A stretch of 39,167 nucleotides of DNA. It comes from an uncultured Collinsella sp. (GTDB lineage: Bacteria > Actinomycetota > Coriobacteriia > Coriobacteriales > Coriobacteriaceae). Numbering within the stretch: the stretch's first letter is position 1; the number at the start of each line of letters is the position of its first letter. This document shows positions 1-9,513 of the stretch, one piece after another. The stretch spans positions 1 to 39,167 of the forward strand of contig CABQHZ010000003.1 in the NCBI GenBank assembly GCA_902464175.1. Reading direction: 5' to 3'. The notes below the pieces were generated by a model that worked only from the letters and a program-made list of their open reading frames with translations, ran no database searches and was not told where the DNA came from. A program made the position numbers and the translations under genes.

Positions 1-3000
1 ACATGATCCTCCTGGCCAAGGACCAGGAGGGCTACGTCAACCTGATGCAGACGGTCTCCGAGGCCGCCGTGCAGGGCTTTTACTACAAGCCACGCGTGAC
101 GCTCGACAACCTGCGCCGCCACGCCAAGGGCATGATCTGCACGAGCGCCTGTATCGCCGGCATCATCCCCAAATACATCGACCGCGGCGACATGGAAGGT
201 GCCATTAAATGGGCCGAGACCTTCCGCGACACCTTCGAACCTGGCGACTTTTACATCGAGATCCAGGAACACGGCATCACTACCGACAATGGCCTGACCG
301 ACGAGCAGATGGACCGTGCGCTCATCGATATCGCCAAGCAGGTGGGCGTCAAGGTCATCGCCACCAACGACTTCCACTACCTGCGCCGCGAGGACGCGCC
401 CGTGCAGGATGTCATCATGTGCATCGGTATGAACGCCAAGGTCGACGACCCCAACCGCATGCGCATGACCGGCTCGGAGTTCTACATGAAGACCGAGGAG
501 GAGATGCGGGCGATGTTCCCGTATTGCCCCGAGGCCTGCGACAACACGCTCGAGATCGCCGACAAGTGCTACGTTGAGCTGGACTGGGACTCCATCATCC
601 TGCCGCGCTTCCCGCTGCTCGATCCCGGCGAGACGCACGAGAGCCAGTTCCGCCGCGAGTGCGAGAAGGGCCTGCGCCAGCACTACGGCGACGACTGGGC
701 CACGCGCGAGATTGGTGGCGTCAACATCAAAGAGCGCTTTGAGTACGAATACAAAGTCATCTGCGACAAGGGCTTTGCCGCCTACTTCTTGATCGTTGCC
801 GAGTACGTGCAATGGGCCAAGGACAACGGCATCGGCGTCGGCCCCGGCCGTGGCTCGGCCGCCGGCGCTATCGTCGCCTACGCCATGAACATCACCGCGT
901 TCGACCCGCTCGAGAACGGTCTGATGTTCGAGAGGTTCCTGTCCCCGCAGCGTACCGAGATGCCCGATATCGATATGGACTTCGACGATGAGCGGCGCCT
1001 CGAGGTCGTGGAGCACGTTCGCCAGCTCTACGGCCCCGAGAAGGTCACCCACGTCATCACCTACTCGACCATTAAGGCCAAGCAGGCTATCAACGACGCC
1101 GCGCGCGTCCTGGACTACCCGGTCTACATGGGCCAGCGCCTGTCCAAGATGGTCTCGAGCGACCCCAAGGTCAAGCTCAAGCAGGTGCTCGAAAAGCAAC
1201 CCGGCAAAGAGGATCTGTTTAACCCCGATTTTGCCGAGGCCTATAAAAAGGACGACGACGCCCGCCGCATCATCGACACGGCGCTCTCGATTGAGGGCCT
1301 CACCCGTGGCGAGGGCGTGCACGCGTGCGCCGTTCTGATCTGCCGTGACCCCGTCAACGAGCACGTGCCCACTAAGCTCGACACCAAGGGCGGCGTCGAG
1401 ATTACCCAGTACGAGGGTCATACCGTTGCCGATATGGGCCTGCTCAAGATGGACTTCTTGGGCCTGCGCACGCTGACGGTTATCTCCAAGGCCAAGGCAA
1501 ACATCAAAAAGAACTTCGGCATCGACATCAAAGAGGAAGAGATCCCCTTTGACGACCCCGAGATCTTTAAGCTCATGGGCTCCGGCCATACCGCCGGCGT
1601 CTTCCAGGTCGAGTCCGCCGGCATGACGGCCACGATCAAGAACATGAAGCCCACCGAGTACAAGCACGTCGTAGCATTGATCGCCCTGTACCGCCCGGGC
1701 CCGCTGGGCGCCGGCATGGTTTCGTCCTACATCAACCGTATGAACGGCAAGGAGCCGGCCGTCTCCTACGACGACCGTCTGGACGATATCCTGGGCGAAA
1801 CTTACGGCACCATGGTCTACCAGGAGCAGGTTATGCTCATCTCCGTCGAGATGTGCGGCTTCTCCAAGGGCGAATCGGACTCGCGTATCCGTAAGCCCGT
1901 GGCTAAGAAAAAGATCAAGCTGCTCACGTCGACGGTGCTGCACTGGGAGGACGGCTCCGACGAGACCACCTACGATCACTGGATGAACGGCGCCATCAAG
2001 AACAACTACACGCGCGAGGTCGCCCAGAAGATTTGGGACGATGTTCTCGAGTTCGCATCTTACGCCTTCAACAAGTCGCACTCCGCCGGCTACGCCATTC
2101 TGGTTATGCAGACGGCATGGCTCAAGGCGCACTATCCGCACGAGTACATGGCGGCTGTTCTGACGTCCTACACGGGCAAGACCGACAAGATCGTGCACTA
2201 CGTCTCGGCATGCCGTCACGACGGCATCCCCGTGCTTTCGCCAGACGTCAACGAGTCCGGCACCGAGTTCACGGCTACCAAGGAAGGCGTGCGCTTTGGT
2301 CTGGCCGGCATCCGCGGCGTGGGTACCGGCGTGGCGCAGGCGATTATCGCCGAGCGCGAGGCGGGCGGTCCGTTTAAGACGCTGCACGACTTTGTGGAGC
2401 GCGTGGACTCGAGCCAGGCCAACCGTCGCGTGATCGAATCGCTCATCAAGGCAGGCGCCTTCGACTCCACGGGGTATCCGCGTCGCCAGATGATGCACTT
2501 TGTGGACAAGAACAACCCCGAGAACATCATCGATGCTGCGGTAAAGCGCCAGAAGGATCGCGCGAGCGGCCAGACGTCGTTCTTCGATATGTTTGGTGAC
2601 GTTGAGGGCTCGGGCTTTGAGGTGAGCGTGCCCGATCCGGATGGTCAGGAGTGGGACCGCCACCTTAAGCTGAGCCAGGAGAAGGAGGTTCTGGGCATCT
2701 ATGTTTCGGACCACCCGCTGCGCCCGTTTGAGTATGCACTAGCCAAGGCGCGCGACTTCTCGTTCTCGCAGATCGATACCGGCTACGAAGTGCAAAACCC
2801 CACGGGCGGCACCATCAACCAGGAGATTCCCGAGGGCAAGGCACTGTGGTGGGCCGGCATGGTCTCGAGCGTGTCCAAGCGCGTGACCAAAAACGGCGAC
2901 CCCATGGGCATCGTGCAGCTCGAGGACATGGAAGGCGAGGCCACGGTCGTGGTGTTCCCCAAGACCTACAAGGAGGCCGAGGGGTATCTGTACGGCGAGG

Positions 3001-3371
3001 TCGATCCCGAGACCGGCGCGCAACTGTCCGACGCGTTTGTGCGCATTAAGGGCAAGCTCGAGCGCTCGGACCGCGGCGACCAGATCATCGCGCAGGAGAT
3101 CGTGCCGCTGGAGCTCAACGAGGAGAACAACAAGCCCAAGGTGTTTGAGGTCATGGTGCCCAACAGCCGCTTTAGCCAGGGCAATATGGCGCGTCTTGCC
3201 ACGGTGCTTACCGCCAACCCGGGCGGCGACCGCGTGGAGATCTTTATCGAGCAGGTGGACGGGCGCGTGCTACGTGCCGAGGTGCCGGCAAAGGTCAACG
3301 CGCGCTCGATTCCGCTGCTGGCCGAGGCCAAGGCGATTGTGGGCAACCAGGGACGCGTGACGGTTATCTAA
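1..3371 (+). CDS. dnaE: DNA polymerase III subunit alpha, 5'-truncated by the window edge
   Basis: This is the replicative polymerase catalytic subunit, which copies DNA in the cytoplasm as part of the Pol III holoenzyme. The first full codon is at base 3 and 1,122 residues are visible; roughly the first 90 residues of the PHP domain lie upstream. Numbering from base 3, the rest of the PHP domain is followed by the polymerase palm with GPGRGSAAG near residue 280, the metal-binding aspartates in PDIDMDFDD near 320-329, and a third aspartate in KMDFLGLRT near 483. The fingers carry NKSHSAGYA near 690. A helix-hairpin-helix region follows and an OB-fold lies near 943-1030. The usual RKAMGKK motif reads RKPVAKKK, followed by a longer than usual segment. 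The SNF2 gene starts 28 bases after the stop on the same strand. Identification is very secure. Confidence 0.97.
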   Translation, partial: MILLAKDQEGYVNLMQTVSEAAVQGFYYKPRVTLDNLRRHAKGMICTSACIAGIIPKYIDRGDMEGAIKWAETFRDTFEPGDFYIEIQEHGITTDNGLTDEQMDRALIDIAKQVGVKVIATNDFHYLRREDAPVQDVIMCIGMNAKVDDPNRMRMTGSEFYMKTEEEMRAMFPYCPEACDNTLEIADKCYVELDWDSIILPRFPLLDPGETHESQFRRECEKGLRQHYGDDWATREIGGVNIKERFEYEYKVICDKGFAAYFLIVAEYVQWAKDNGIGVGPGRGSAAGAIVAYAMNITAFDPLENGLMFERFLSPQRTEMPDIDMDFDDERRLEVVEHVRQLYGPEKVTHVITYSTIKAKQAINDAARVLDYPVYMGQRLSKMVSSDPKVKLKQVLEKQPGKEDLFNPDFAEAYKKDDDARRIIDTALSIEGLTRGEGVHACAVLICRDPVNEHVPTKLDTKGGVEITQYEGHTVADMGLLKMDFLGLRTLTVISKAKANIKKNFGIDIKEEEIPFDDPEIFKLMGSGHTAGVFQVESAGMTATIKNMKPTEYKHVVALIALYRPGPLGAGMVSSYINRMNGKEPAVSYDDRLDDILGETYGTMVYQEQVMLISVEMCGFSKGESDSRIRKPVAKKKIKLLTSTVLHWEDGSDETTYDHWMNGAIKNNYTREVAQKIWDDVLEFASYAFNKSHSAGYAILVMQTAWLKAHYPHEYMAAVLTSYTGKTDKIVHYVSACRHDGIPVLSPDVNESGTEFTATKEGVRFGLAGIRGVGTGVAQAIIAEREAGGPFKTLHDFVERVDSSQANRRVIESLIKAGAFDSTGYPRRQMMHFVDKNNPENIIDAAVKRQKDRASGQTSFFDMFGDVEGSGFEVSVPDPDGQEWDRHLKLSQEKEVLGIYVSDHPLRPFEYALAKARDFSFSQIDTGYEVQNPTGGTINQEIPEGKALWWAGMVSSVSKRVTKNGDPMGIVQLEDMEGEATVVVFPKTYKEAEGYLYGEVDPETGAQLSDAFVRIKGKLERSDRGDQIIAQEIVPLELNEENNKPKVFEVMVPNSRFSQGNMARLATVLTANPGGDRVEIFIEQVDGRVLRAEVPAKVNARSIPLLAEAKAIVGNQGRVTVI

Positions 3372-3399
3372 GCTACCCCGTGTGAGATTGGAGGAAGTG

Positions 3400-6300
3400 A
3401 TGGCGCAGGGGACGTTTGTGCAGGCGCTCCGGAAAGAGGCTGCGCTGAGTGGCACCTTTATGAAGGGCCGCTCGCTCATGCTCAACGGTGCCGTGCTGTC
3501 GATCGAGGACAGCGGCTCGCGCTTCTCCAAAAACGTGACGGTCGAGGGCACGGTGCGCGGCTCGCGCGGCGACCTGTACAAGACGCACGTGGCGCTCGAT
3601 ATGGACGAGCACGAGGTGGTCGACTACGACTGCGATTGCCCCGCTGCCTATCGCTATCCCGGTATGTGCAAGCACGCTATTGCCACGGCGCTGGCGTACC
3701 TGGACGCTAGCGGCATTGAGCCTGTTGAGGGGCTGCGCACGCCGGTTCGCACGTTTACGGCGCAGCCGAAACAGCCCGCGCGTGCCGCGTCCGCCGCGCC
3801 GGCCGTCAACCCCAACTTTCCCTTCCCGGCGCCCGTCCCCACGAGCCCGAGCCTTGTGGCGGCGCTTTCCGATCTTTCGGACGCGCGCATGGATGAGCTG
3901 GCGAGCATGCGCCGCAAACTTGCCGGTGCCGTTGATCCCGACGCCCCCAAAGCGGCGTTGGAGCCCTCGTTGGTGCCGTACTACAATCCGCTGTTCGCTG
4001 ACCGCTTTAGCTGGGCGCTCGAGTTCCGCATTCGCTGTGGATCGGTCTCCTACGTGGTCAAGGACATCGACGGCATGGCCGATGCCTACGTGCGCGGCGG
4101 CACGTTCTCCTATGGCAAGAAGCTCACGTTTGTTCATTCACCTGAGGCCTTTGACGAAACATCGACAAAGCTGCTCAACCTTGTTGTGACGACAGTTGCC
4201 TATCTCGATGACATCACAAGCTCGCGTTCGGCGTCGTACGACTTTGCCCGCAGCGGTTTTGTTGCCGAGCGTCAGTTGCCGCTGTCCGGGCATAGCATCG
4301 TATATGTGCTGGACCTGCTGCGCGGCCAGACCATCTCCTTTGAGCCCGCCTGGTCGCGGGGGACGACGACGCATCGCACCTACGACGTGGTGGTTGAGCT
4401 GTCTCCGCAAGGGGAGGACGAGGCGTCCGCTAAGCGCCCACCGCTGCTTGCCGCCAAAATCGCGCCGGCGGCTGGTGGTAGCTATGACCTGCGCCTGCCC
4501 GCCGATATGTACTGCTTTGCGTCGGGCGATGCCGCCTACTTGGTTGATACGCGCCGCGCTCGCCGTACCGATGTGGCGTTTGCTCAGCACGCGGCGCCGT
4601 TCCTATCGCGCTTGCTGCCGTGCCGCACGCCCGCCCATATTGCCGCCGAGCAGGTGGGTGAGTTCTGCCGCATGGCGCTGCCCATTTTGCGCGACTACAC
4701 CGACCTCACCGCGCCCGCCGCGCTCGATACCGTGGCACCCGAGCCGAGCTTTGCTATGGCGATCGGTGTCGACGATGGGCTCGTGACCTGCAAGATTACG
4801 GTTACCTACGGCGATTGGTCGGCGGATCTCTTTAGCCTGGGCGCTCCGGGCAGTCCCTTTGAAGAGCAGCGCCCCGGCGTGCCGCCCCGCGACGAGATAG
4901 CGGAGTTTCGCGTTATGGATACGGCGGCCCTGTACTTCGATTTCTACGAGGGCGGTCTGGCGTTTGAGGAGCGCGATGATGAGAGCTTGTTCTGCCTGCT
5001 GACCGAGGGTCTGTCCGCCCTGTCCGAGCTGGGTGAGGTCATGCTCAGCGACCGTCTGCGCCAGATTTCGGTGCGTCCCGCGCCCAAGCTCTCGGTTCGC
5101 GCGACCGTCAAGAGCAATCTGCTCGATGTCGAGCTGGGCGCGAGCGGGCTTTCGGCGGCAGATCTTGCCATCTATCTGGACTCGTACAAGCGCCACCAGA
5201 CGTTTGCGCGCCTGACGTCCGGCGACATCGTGCGCCTGGATGAGGGAGCGCGCGCCGCGTTTGGCCTTGCCGAAGATCTTGGTGTCGATGCCGTCGACCT
5301 GCTCGACGGCATGTCGCTTCCCGCGTCGAGCACCCTTTTTGTCGATAGCATGCTCGCGCGCACGCCGGCGCTCGAGGCCGATCGCGACGCCGCGTTCCGT
5401 CGCACCGTCGAGCGCCTGGATACGCTCGGTAAGATGGACTTTACGGTGCCGGCGTCTCTCAAGGCCACACTGCGCGGCTATCAGGTCGACGGCTACCAGT
5501 GGCTCGGCTCCCTCGAGCACCTGGGCCTCGGCGGTATTTTGGCCGACGACATGGGCCTGGGCAAAACGCTGCAGATGATCGCGCATATCCTGGCGCGCGT
5601 GGAGGCGGGGGATACCAAGCCCACACTCGTGGTATGCCCGGCCTCGCTCGTGTACAACTGGACTGCCGAGCTGGAGCGCTTTGCGCCTTCGCTCGACGTG
5701 TGCGCCATCGTGGGCGCCAAGGCGCAGCGCCGCGTGCAAATTGCCGGCGCCGCCGAACATAACGTGGTCGTGACCTCGTATGATCTCATGCGCCGCGATA
5801 TCGACGAGTATGCCGAGCAGGACTTTACCCGCGTGGTACTCGACGAGGCCCAGTACATTAAAAACCCGCTCACCCAGGTGGCGCGCGCCGCCAAGCGTCT
5901 GCCCGCCGGTGTGCGCTTTGCCCTGACGGGTACGCCCATCGAAAACCGCCTGTCCGAGCTCTGGAGCATCTTCGACTTTTTGATGCCGGGCCTTTTGGGC
6001 ACGCGCGAGTCGTTTGCCAAGCGCTTTGAGAGCCCCGTCGAGCATGCCGAGGGTGACAGTGCCGCTCGCCTGCAGGCGCTTGTGTCGCCGTTTGTGCTGC
6101 GCCGTGTTAAGGAAGACGTGGTGGCCGACCTGCCCGAGAAGATCGAGGACACCGTCATGGCACAGCTCACCGGCGAGCAGCGCAAACTCTACCTGGCCAA
6201 CCAGGACCGCATCGCCCAGCAGGTGCAGCACCGCGAGGCTGGGGAGTTTAAGAAGGACAAGCTCAAGGTGCTCGCCGAGCTCACCAAGCTGCGCCAGATC

Positions 6301-6864
6301 TGCTGCGACCCGCGTTTACACTACGAGGATTACAAGGCGGGGAGCGCCAAGCTCGATACGTGCATGGAGCTCGTGCACGGCGCACTCGACGGCGGGCATC
6401 GCATCCTGTTGTTCAGCCAGTTTACGGGTATGCTCGATATCATCGGTAAGCGCTTGGCCAAGGAGGACATCGCCTTCCTTAAGCTCACGGGCGCTTCGTC
6501 TAAGGAGAGCCGCGCCAAGATGGTCGCGCAGTTCCAAGCGGGCGAGGTTCCGGTCTTTTTGATTTCGCTCAAGGCGGGCGGCGTGGGCCTCAACCTGACG
6601 GCGGCCGATGTGGTCATTCACTACGACCCGTGGTGGAACGTGGCCGCGCAGGACCAAGCGACCGACCGCGCGCATCGTATTGGCCAGCAACATACCGTGA
6701 CCGTGTACAAGCTCATCGCCAAGGACACGATCGAGGAGCGCATAATGCAGATGCAGGAGTCCAAACGCGACCTGGTCAACAGCGTGCTCGGCGGCGACGG
6801 CATCTCGTCGGCGCTGTTTACCCGCGAAGATGTTCTGGCACTGCTGGGCGGCGACGGGCGCTAG
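3400..6864 (+). CDS. SNF2-family DEAD/DEAH helicase with N-terminal SWIM zinc finger
   Basis: This is a 1,154-residue Swi2/Snf2-type ATPase, presumed to translocate on double-stranded DNA and remodel protein-DNA complexes. An N-terminal SWIM zinc finger has Cys78 and Cys80, then Cys90 and His92. A long middle region resembles the bacterial SNF2-associated domain. The ATPase core has GLGKT at 719-723 (Walker A), DEAQ at 815-818 (motif II), and TDRAHRIGQ at about 1088-1096 (motif VI). A GTG at 3382 would add six residues. I chose ATG 3400 because GGAGG at 3390-3394 sits five bases upstream. The gene follows dnaE closely and may be co-transcribed with it. The biological role is unknown; DNA repair or transcription recycling (RapA-like) is possible. 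Confidence 0.93.
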   Translation: MAQGTFVQALRKEAALSGTFMKGRSLMLNGAVLSIEDSGSRFSKNVTVEGTVRGSRGDLYKTHVALDMDEHEVVDYDCDCPAAYRYPGMCKHAIATALAYLDASGIEPVEGLRTPVRTFTAQPKQPARAASAAPAVNPNFPFPAPVPTSPSLVAALSDLSDARMDELASMRRKLAGAVDPDAPKAALEPSLVPYYNPLFADRFSWALEFRIRCGSVSYVVKDIDGMADAYVRGGTFSYGKKLTFVHSPEAFDETSTKLLNLVVTTVAYLDDITSSRSASYDFARSGFVAERQLPLSGHSIVYVLDLLRGQTISFEPAWSRGTTTHRTYDVVVELSPQGEDEASAKRPPLLAAKIAPAAGGSYDLRLPADMYCFASGDAAYLVDTRRARRTDVAFAQHAAPFLSRLLPCRTPAHIAAEQVGEFCRMALPILRDYTDLTAPAALDTVAPEPSFAMAIGVDDGLVTCKITVTYGDWSADLFSLGAPGSPFEEQRPGVPPRDEIAEFRVMDTAALYFDFYEGGLAFEERDDESLFCLLTEGLSALSELGEVMLSDRLRQISVRPAPKLSVRATVKSNLLDVELGASGLSAADLAIYLDSYKRHQTFARLTSGDIVRLDEGARAAFGLAEDLGVDAVDLLDGMSLPASSTLFVDSMLARTPALEADRDAAFRRTVERLDTLGKMDFTVPASLKATLRGYQVDGYQWLGSLEHLGLGGILADDMGLGKTLQMIAHILARVEAGDTKPTLVVCPASLVYNWTAELERFAPSLDVCAIVGAKAQRRVQIAGAAEHNVVVTSYDLMRRDIDEYAEQDFTRVVLDEAQYIKNPLTQVARAAKRLPAGVRFALTGTPIENRLSELWSIFDFLMPGLLGTRESFAKRFESPVEHAEGDSAARLQALVSPFVLRRVKEDVVADLPEKIEDTVMAQLTGEQRKLYLANQDRIAQQVQHREAGEFKKDKLKVLAELTKLRQICCDPRLHYEDYKAGSAKLDTCMELVHGALDGGHRILLFSQFTGMLDIIGKRLAKEDIAFLKLTGASSKESRAKMVAQFQAGEVPVFLISLKAGGVGLNLTAADVVIHYDPWWNVAAQDQATDRAHRIGQQHTVTVYKLIAKDTIEERIMQMQESKRDLVNSVLGGDGISSALFTREDVLALLGGDGR

Positions 6865-7029
6865 CTGCGCGCGGGGTGGGACTGCTGGAGTGGGCAGGAC
6901 GGTCGACGCATTTTGGCCCGACCGCTTGCCTGATCCGTTATGTGTTCATTTGCAATGCCATGGATGGTTTGTCTGCCTTTGGGCATAAGAACCATCAAGA
7001 ACATTGGCACATCAGAAAAGGAGAACATC

Positions 7030-7392
7030 ATGGCGAAATTCTTTAAGGACCCCAATGGCAAGCTCATCGCCGCTCTTGGCAACGACGTTGCAACCCCTGC
7101 CGGCTGCACGGAGCTGACCGCGAACACCGAGGACGCGGCGCACGAGAAGCACGTGCCTGTTGTCGAGACCGAGCGTGATGGTCACGTGATCCGCGCACGC
7201 GTGGGCTCGGTCGAACATCCCAGCCTGCCCGAGCACTATATTGAGTGGATCGCCCTTGAGGCCGAGGGCCGCTTAGAGGTCCATTACCTTGAGCCCGGCA
7301 TGAAGCCCGCGACGTTTTTTGCCGGCGGTTCCAAGACCGGTACCGTCTATGCCTACTGCAACCTGCACGGGCTGTGGTCCGCGACGTTCTAG
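7030..7392 (+). CDS. Superoxide reductase (desulfoferrodoxin family), N-terminal iron site lost
   Basis: This is a 120-residue enzyme that reduces superoxide to hydrogen peroxide without releasing oxygen, a typical anaerobe defence in the cytoplasm. The catalytic Fe(His)4Cys site is complete: His41 in EKHVP, His63 in HP, His69 in HYIEW, and Cys110 and His113 in CNLHGLW. Glu39-Lys40 form the conserved EK pair near the iron. The first 36 residues keep the length and layout of a desulforedoxin domain but contain only one cysteine (Cys26), so the rubredoxin-like FeCys4 centre cannot form. That resembles the class III superoxide reductases described in Treponema. The start ATG follows AAAAGGAG at 7017-7022. 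A terminator lies just downstream, so it is probably a single-gene unit. Confidence 0.95.
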   Translation: MAKFFKDPNGKLIAALGNDVATPAGCTELTANTEDAAHEKHVPVVETERDGHVIRARVGSVEHPSLPEHYIEWIALEAEGRLEVHYLEPGMKPATFFAGGSKTGTVYAYCNLHGLWSATF

Positions 7393-7438
7393 GAGCGCGC
7401 CCCCGCTCGGGGTATCATAGCTAGCATATGCACATGCG

Positions 7439-7470
7439 AGCGCCGACTGCATTATGCGGCCGGCGCTTTT
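7439..7470 (+). terminator. Rho-independent terminator after the superoxide reductase gene
   Basis: The arms AGCGCCG (7439-7445) and CGGCGCT (7461-7467) pair perfectly. An inner GCA-TTA-TGC mini-stem extends the hairpin, and TTTT follows the 3' arm. Confidence 0.75.
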
Positions 7471-7509
7471 ACTACGACAACGATGGTTTACGACGGAAAG
7501 GGCTGAGCC

Positions 7510-9495
7510 ATGAAGCTCGCGCTTGCACAGATCGATATGCGCCTAGGTGATATTGAGGGCATTTGCGGCCGCATCGAGGACCAGGCTCGTCTGGCCCACG
7601 AGCGCGGGGCGCGCGTGCTGTGCGTTCCGGCTCCGCTCTTTATGGGCGCCATGCCCGGTGGCCTGGTGGGCGCTGCCGACTTTGAGCACGACATGCTTGC
7701 CGGCTTGACTGGTGTCGCCGAGCGCATCCAGGAGCTTGACATGATCTGCATCGTGCCCGCGGCGGTTTCGTTTGAGGGTCAGCCGCTGCTCGACTACATG
7801 ATGCTCAAGGACGGTCATGTGGTGCCGGCGCGTTCGAGCATTGCCCTGCAGCGTGGCGAGAACAACGACACGCGTTGGGCGCCGCCGGTGTTCGACGTGG
7901 ACGGCGTGCGCATCGCCGTGATTTTTGACTTGGACCGCGAACTCGAGATGTTGCCGACCGGTGTTGACCTCATTGCGTATTTCCAATTCAACGCGTTTGA
8001 CATGACCGACCGCGAGACTGCTGCCATTGCCGCCGTTCGCAGCGGCGCCTACCGCAAGATCGCATCCAAGCGCAGCGTGTGGTTTGCCTGCATGGCGCCG
8101 GTCGGTGCCTATGACGAGTCGGTGTATACCGGCGGTTCGTTTGTGCTCGACGACTGCGGTCGCGTGGTGGCCCAGGCACCGTGTTTTGAGGAGAGCCTGC
8201 TGGTTCAGGAGATTCAGCGCGGCGTGATGCTCGATGCCCTGGAAGATCACGAACTGCCCGAGTTCCGTTCCGAGGAGTGGCTGTGGCAGGCGCTGGTGCT
8301 CGCCGTGCGCGACAACGCCCGAGCCCACGGTGCGTCGCGTGCTGTGGTGGCGCTCGAGGGCGACTTGCCGTCGTCCCTGCTGGCGGCGCTGGCCGTCGAC
8401 GCTCTGGGCCCGCGTAATGTGATTGGCCTGGTGCTGGGGCGTAACCGTATCTTTACGCCGGCGCAGGAAGAGGCCGAGGCTGCCCGCTGTGCCGCCGTCC
8501 GCGCCATCGCTGAGCGTCTGCACATTCGCACCGTCGAGCGCGATGCGCCGGATGCGGCGCGTGTGCTCGATCGCGACGTGTCGGCGGGCGATGCCGAGCG
8601 TCTGCGCTCGCGTACGCTGGGCCTCATGCTCGAGGATACGGCGCTCGAGTTGGGTGCGATGGCGCTGAGCCCGCTGTCCAAAACCGAGTACGCGCTGGCG
8701 GCGCCGGCGCTTTGCGGTGGCTACCAGGGCGATTACGCGCCCTTTGGCGATGTGTACCTGTCGACGCTCGAGTTTGTGGCGCGCGTGCGCAACCGTACGT
8801 CTGCCGTGGTGCCGCAGGAACTCGTGACGCTCAACGCGGTGGAGGATTGCATGGAACGCGTGCTGGCGCAGGCGCTCTCGACGCTCGACGGTCCGGTCGA
8901 TATGCTCGACCGCGCGGCACAGCTGCTCGGCGGGCTCGAGCCGGGTGAGGTCGATGGTGCGCTCGAGGCGCACGTGGACCGCAATCGATCTTTCGACGAC
9001 ATCCCGATGGCCGCCGGCAAGCCTGAGGCCTGCTTACTGCTGCTGATGCTCGTGCGTCAGGGCGAGGCCGCCCGCCGCATGCTGCCGACGGTGCCGATCG
9101 TCTCTGCCCGTTCGTTTGCCGAGCGTGCCTGGCCGTACATGCTTGCGTGGTCCGATCTGGGGCTCAACGGCAAGGAGCGCATGACGGTTGATTCGCTGGC
9201 GCGCGCCGAGGTGCGTCGCTTTGCCGACGACGATACGAGTGACCGTATGCGCGGTGAGATGATGGGCATTTTGGGTGAGCTGCTGGGTATTTCGCCCGAG
9301 CAGATGGAGGAGCTGCGCTCCGAGGACGGCCAGCGCCGCCTGCACGAGGGTATGAAGAAGTTTGAGGGCGAGGTCCAGGACGCCATCGAAAAGATGATGG
9401 GCGGCCAGGGCGGACCGCAAGGTAGTCCCCAGGGTGGCCCGATGCCGCATCCGCCGGTTGATCCCCGACAGTTCCCATTCTTCTCGCAGAACTAA
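7510..9495 (+). CDS. NAD+ synthetase-like protein with degenerate nitrilase and synthetase sites (probable pseudoenzyme)
   Basis: This 661-residue protein has the length and two-domain order of glutamine-dependent NAD+ synthetase (NadE): an N-terminal nitrilase-fold domain (about 1-245) and a C-terminal ATP-pyrophosphatase-fold domain (about 260-560). Every hallmark I can align is changed. The nitrilase glutamate (normally FPE) reads VPA at 39-41. The lysine segment after DG (101-102) has no lysine. The nucleophile context ICED reads VIFD at about 137-140. The ATP-binding SGGxDS loop reads LEGDLPSS at 282-289. The usual GTGNKSE reads SPLSKTE at 387-393, although the following GDYAPFGDVY is kept. 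A Gly/Gln/Pro-rich tail ends the protein. The ATG follows GGAAAGGG. It may be a scaffold or a regulator, or have a new activity. The frame is intact, so it is not a decayed gene. Confidence 0.75.
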   Translation: MKLALAQIDMRLGDIEGICGRIEDQARLAHERGARVLCVPAPLFMGAMPGGLVGAADFEHDMLAGLTGVAERIQELDMICIVPAAVSFEGQPLLDYMMLKDGHVVPARSSIALQRGENNDTRWAPPVFDVDGVRIAVIFDLDRELEMLPTGVDLIAYFQFNAFDMTDRETAAIAAVRSGAYRKIASKRSVWFACMAPVGAYDESVYTGGSFVLDDCGRVVAQAPCFEESLLVQEIQRGVMLDALEDHELPEFRSEEWLWQALVLAVRDNARAHGASRAVVALEGDLPSSLLAALAVDALGPRNVIGLVLGRNRIFTPAQEEAEAARCAAVRAIAERLHIRTVERDAPDAARVLDRDVSAGDAERLRSRTLGLMLEDTALELGAMALSPLSKTEYALAAPALCGGYQGDYAPFGDVYLSTLEFVARVRNRTSAVVPQELVTLNAVEDCMERVLAQALSTLDGPVDMLDRAAQLLGGLEPGEVDGALEAHVDRNRSFDDIPMAAGKPEACLLLLMLVRQGEAARRMLPTVPIVSARSFAERAWPYMLAWSDLGLNGKERMTVDSLARAEVRRFADDDTSDRMRGEMMGILGELLGISPEQMEELRSEDGQRRLHEGMKKFEGEVQDAIEKMMGGQGGPQGSPQGGPMPHPPVDPRQFPFFSQN

Positions 9496-9513
9496 ACTGG
9501 GGATAGGACCAAA

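Noticed and set aside
4603..6231. 542-codon open frame on the minus strand
   Set aside because: It is antisense to the SNF2 helicase, which has all its motifs. The frame is an artefact of high-GC codon use and resembles no protein family.
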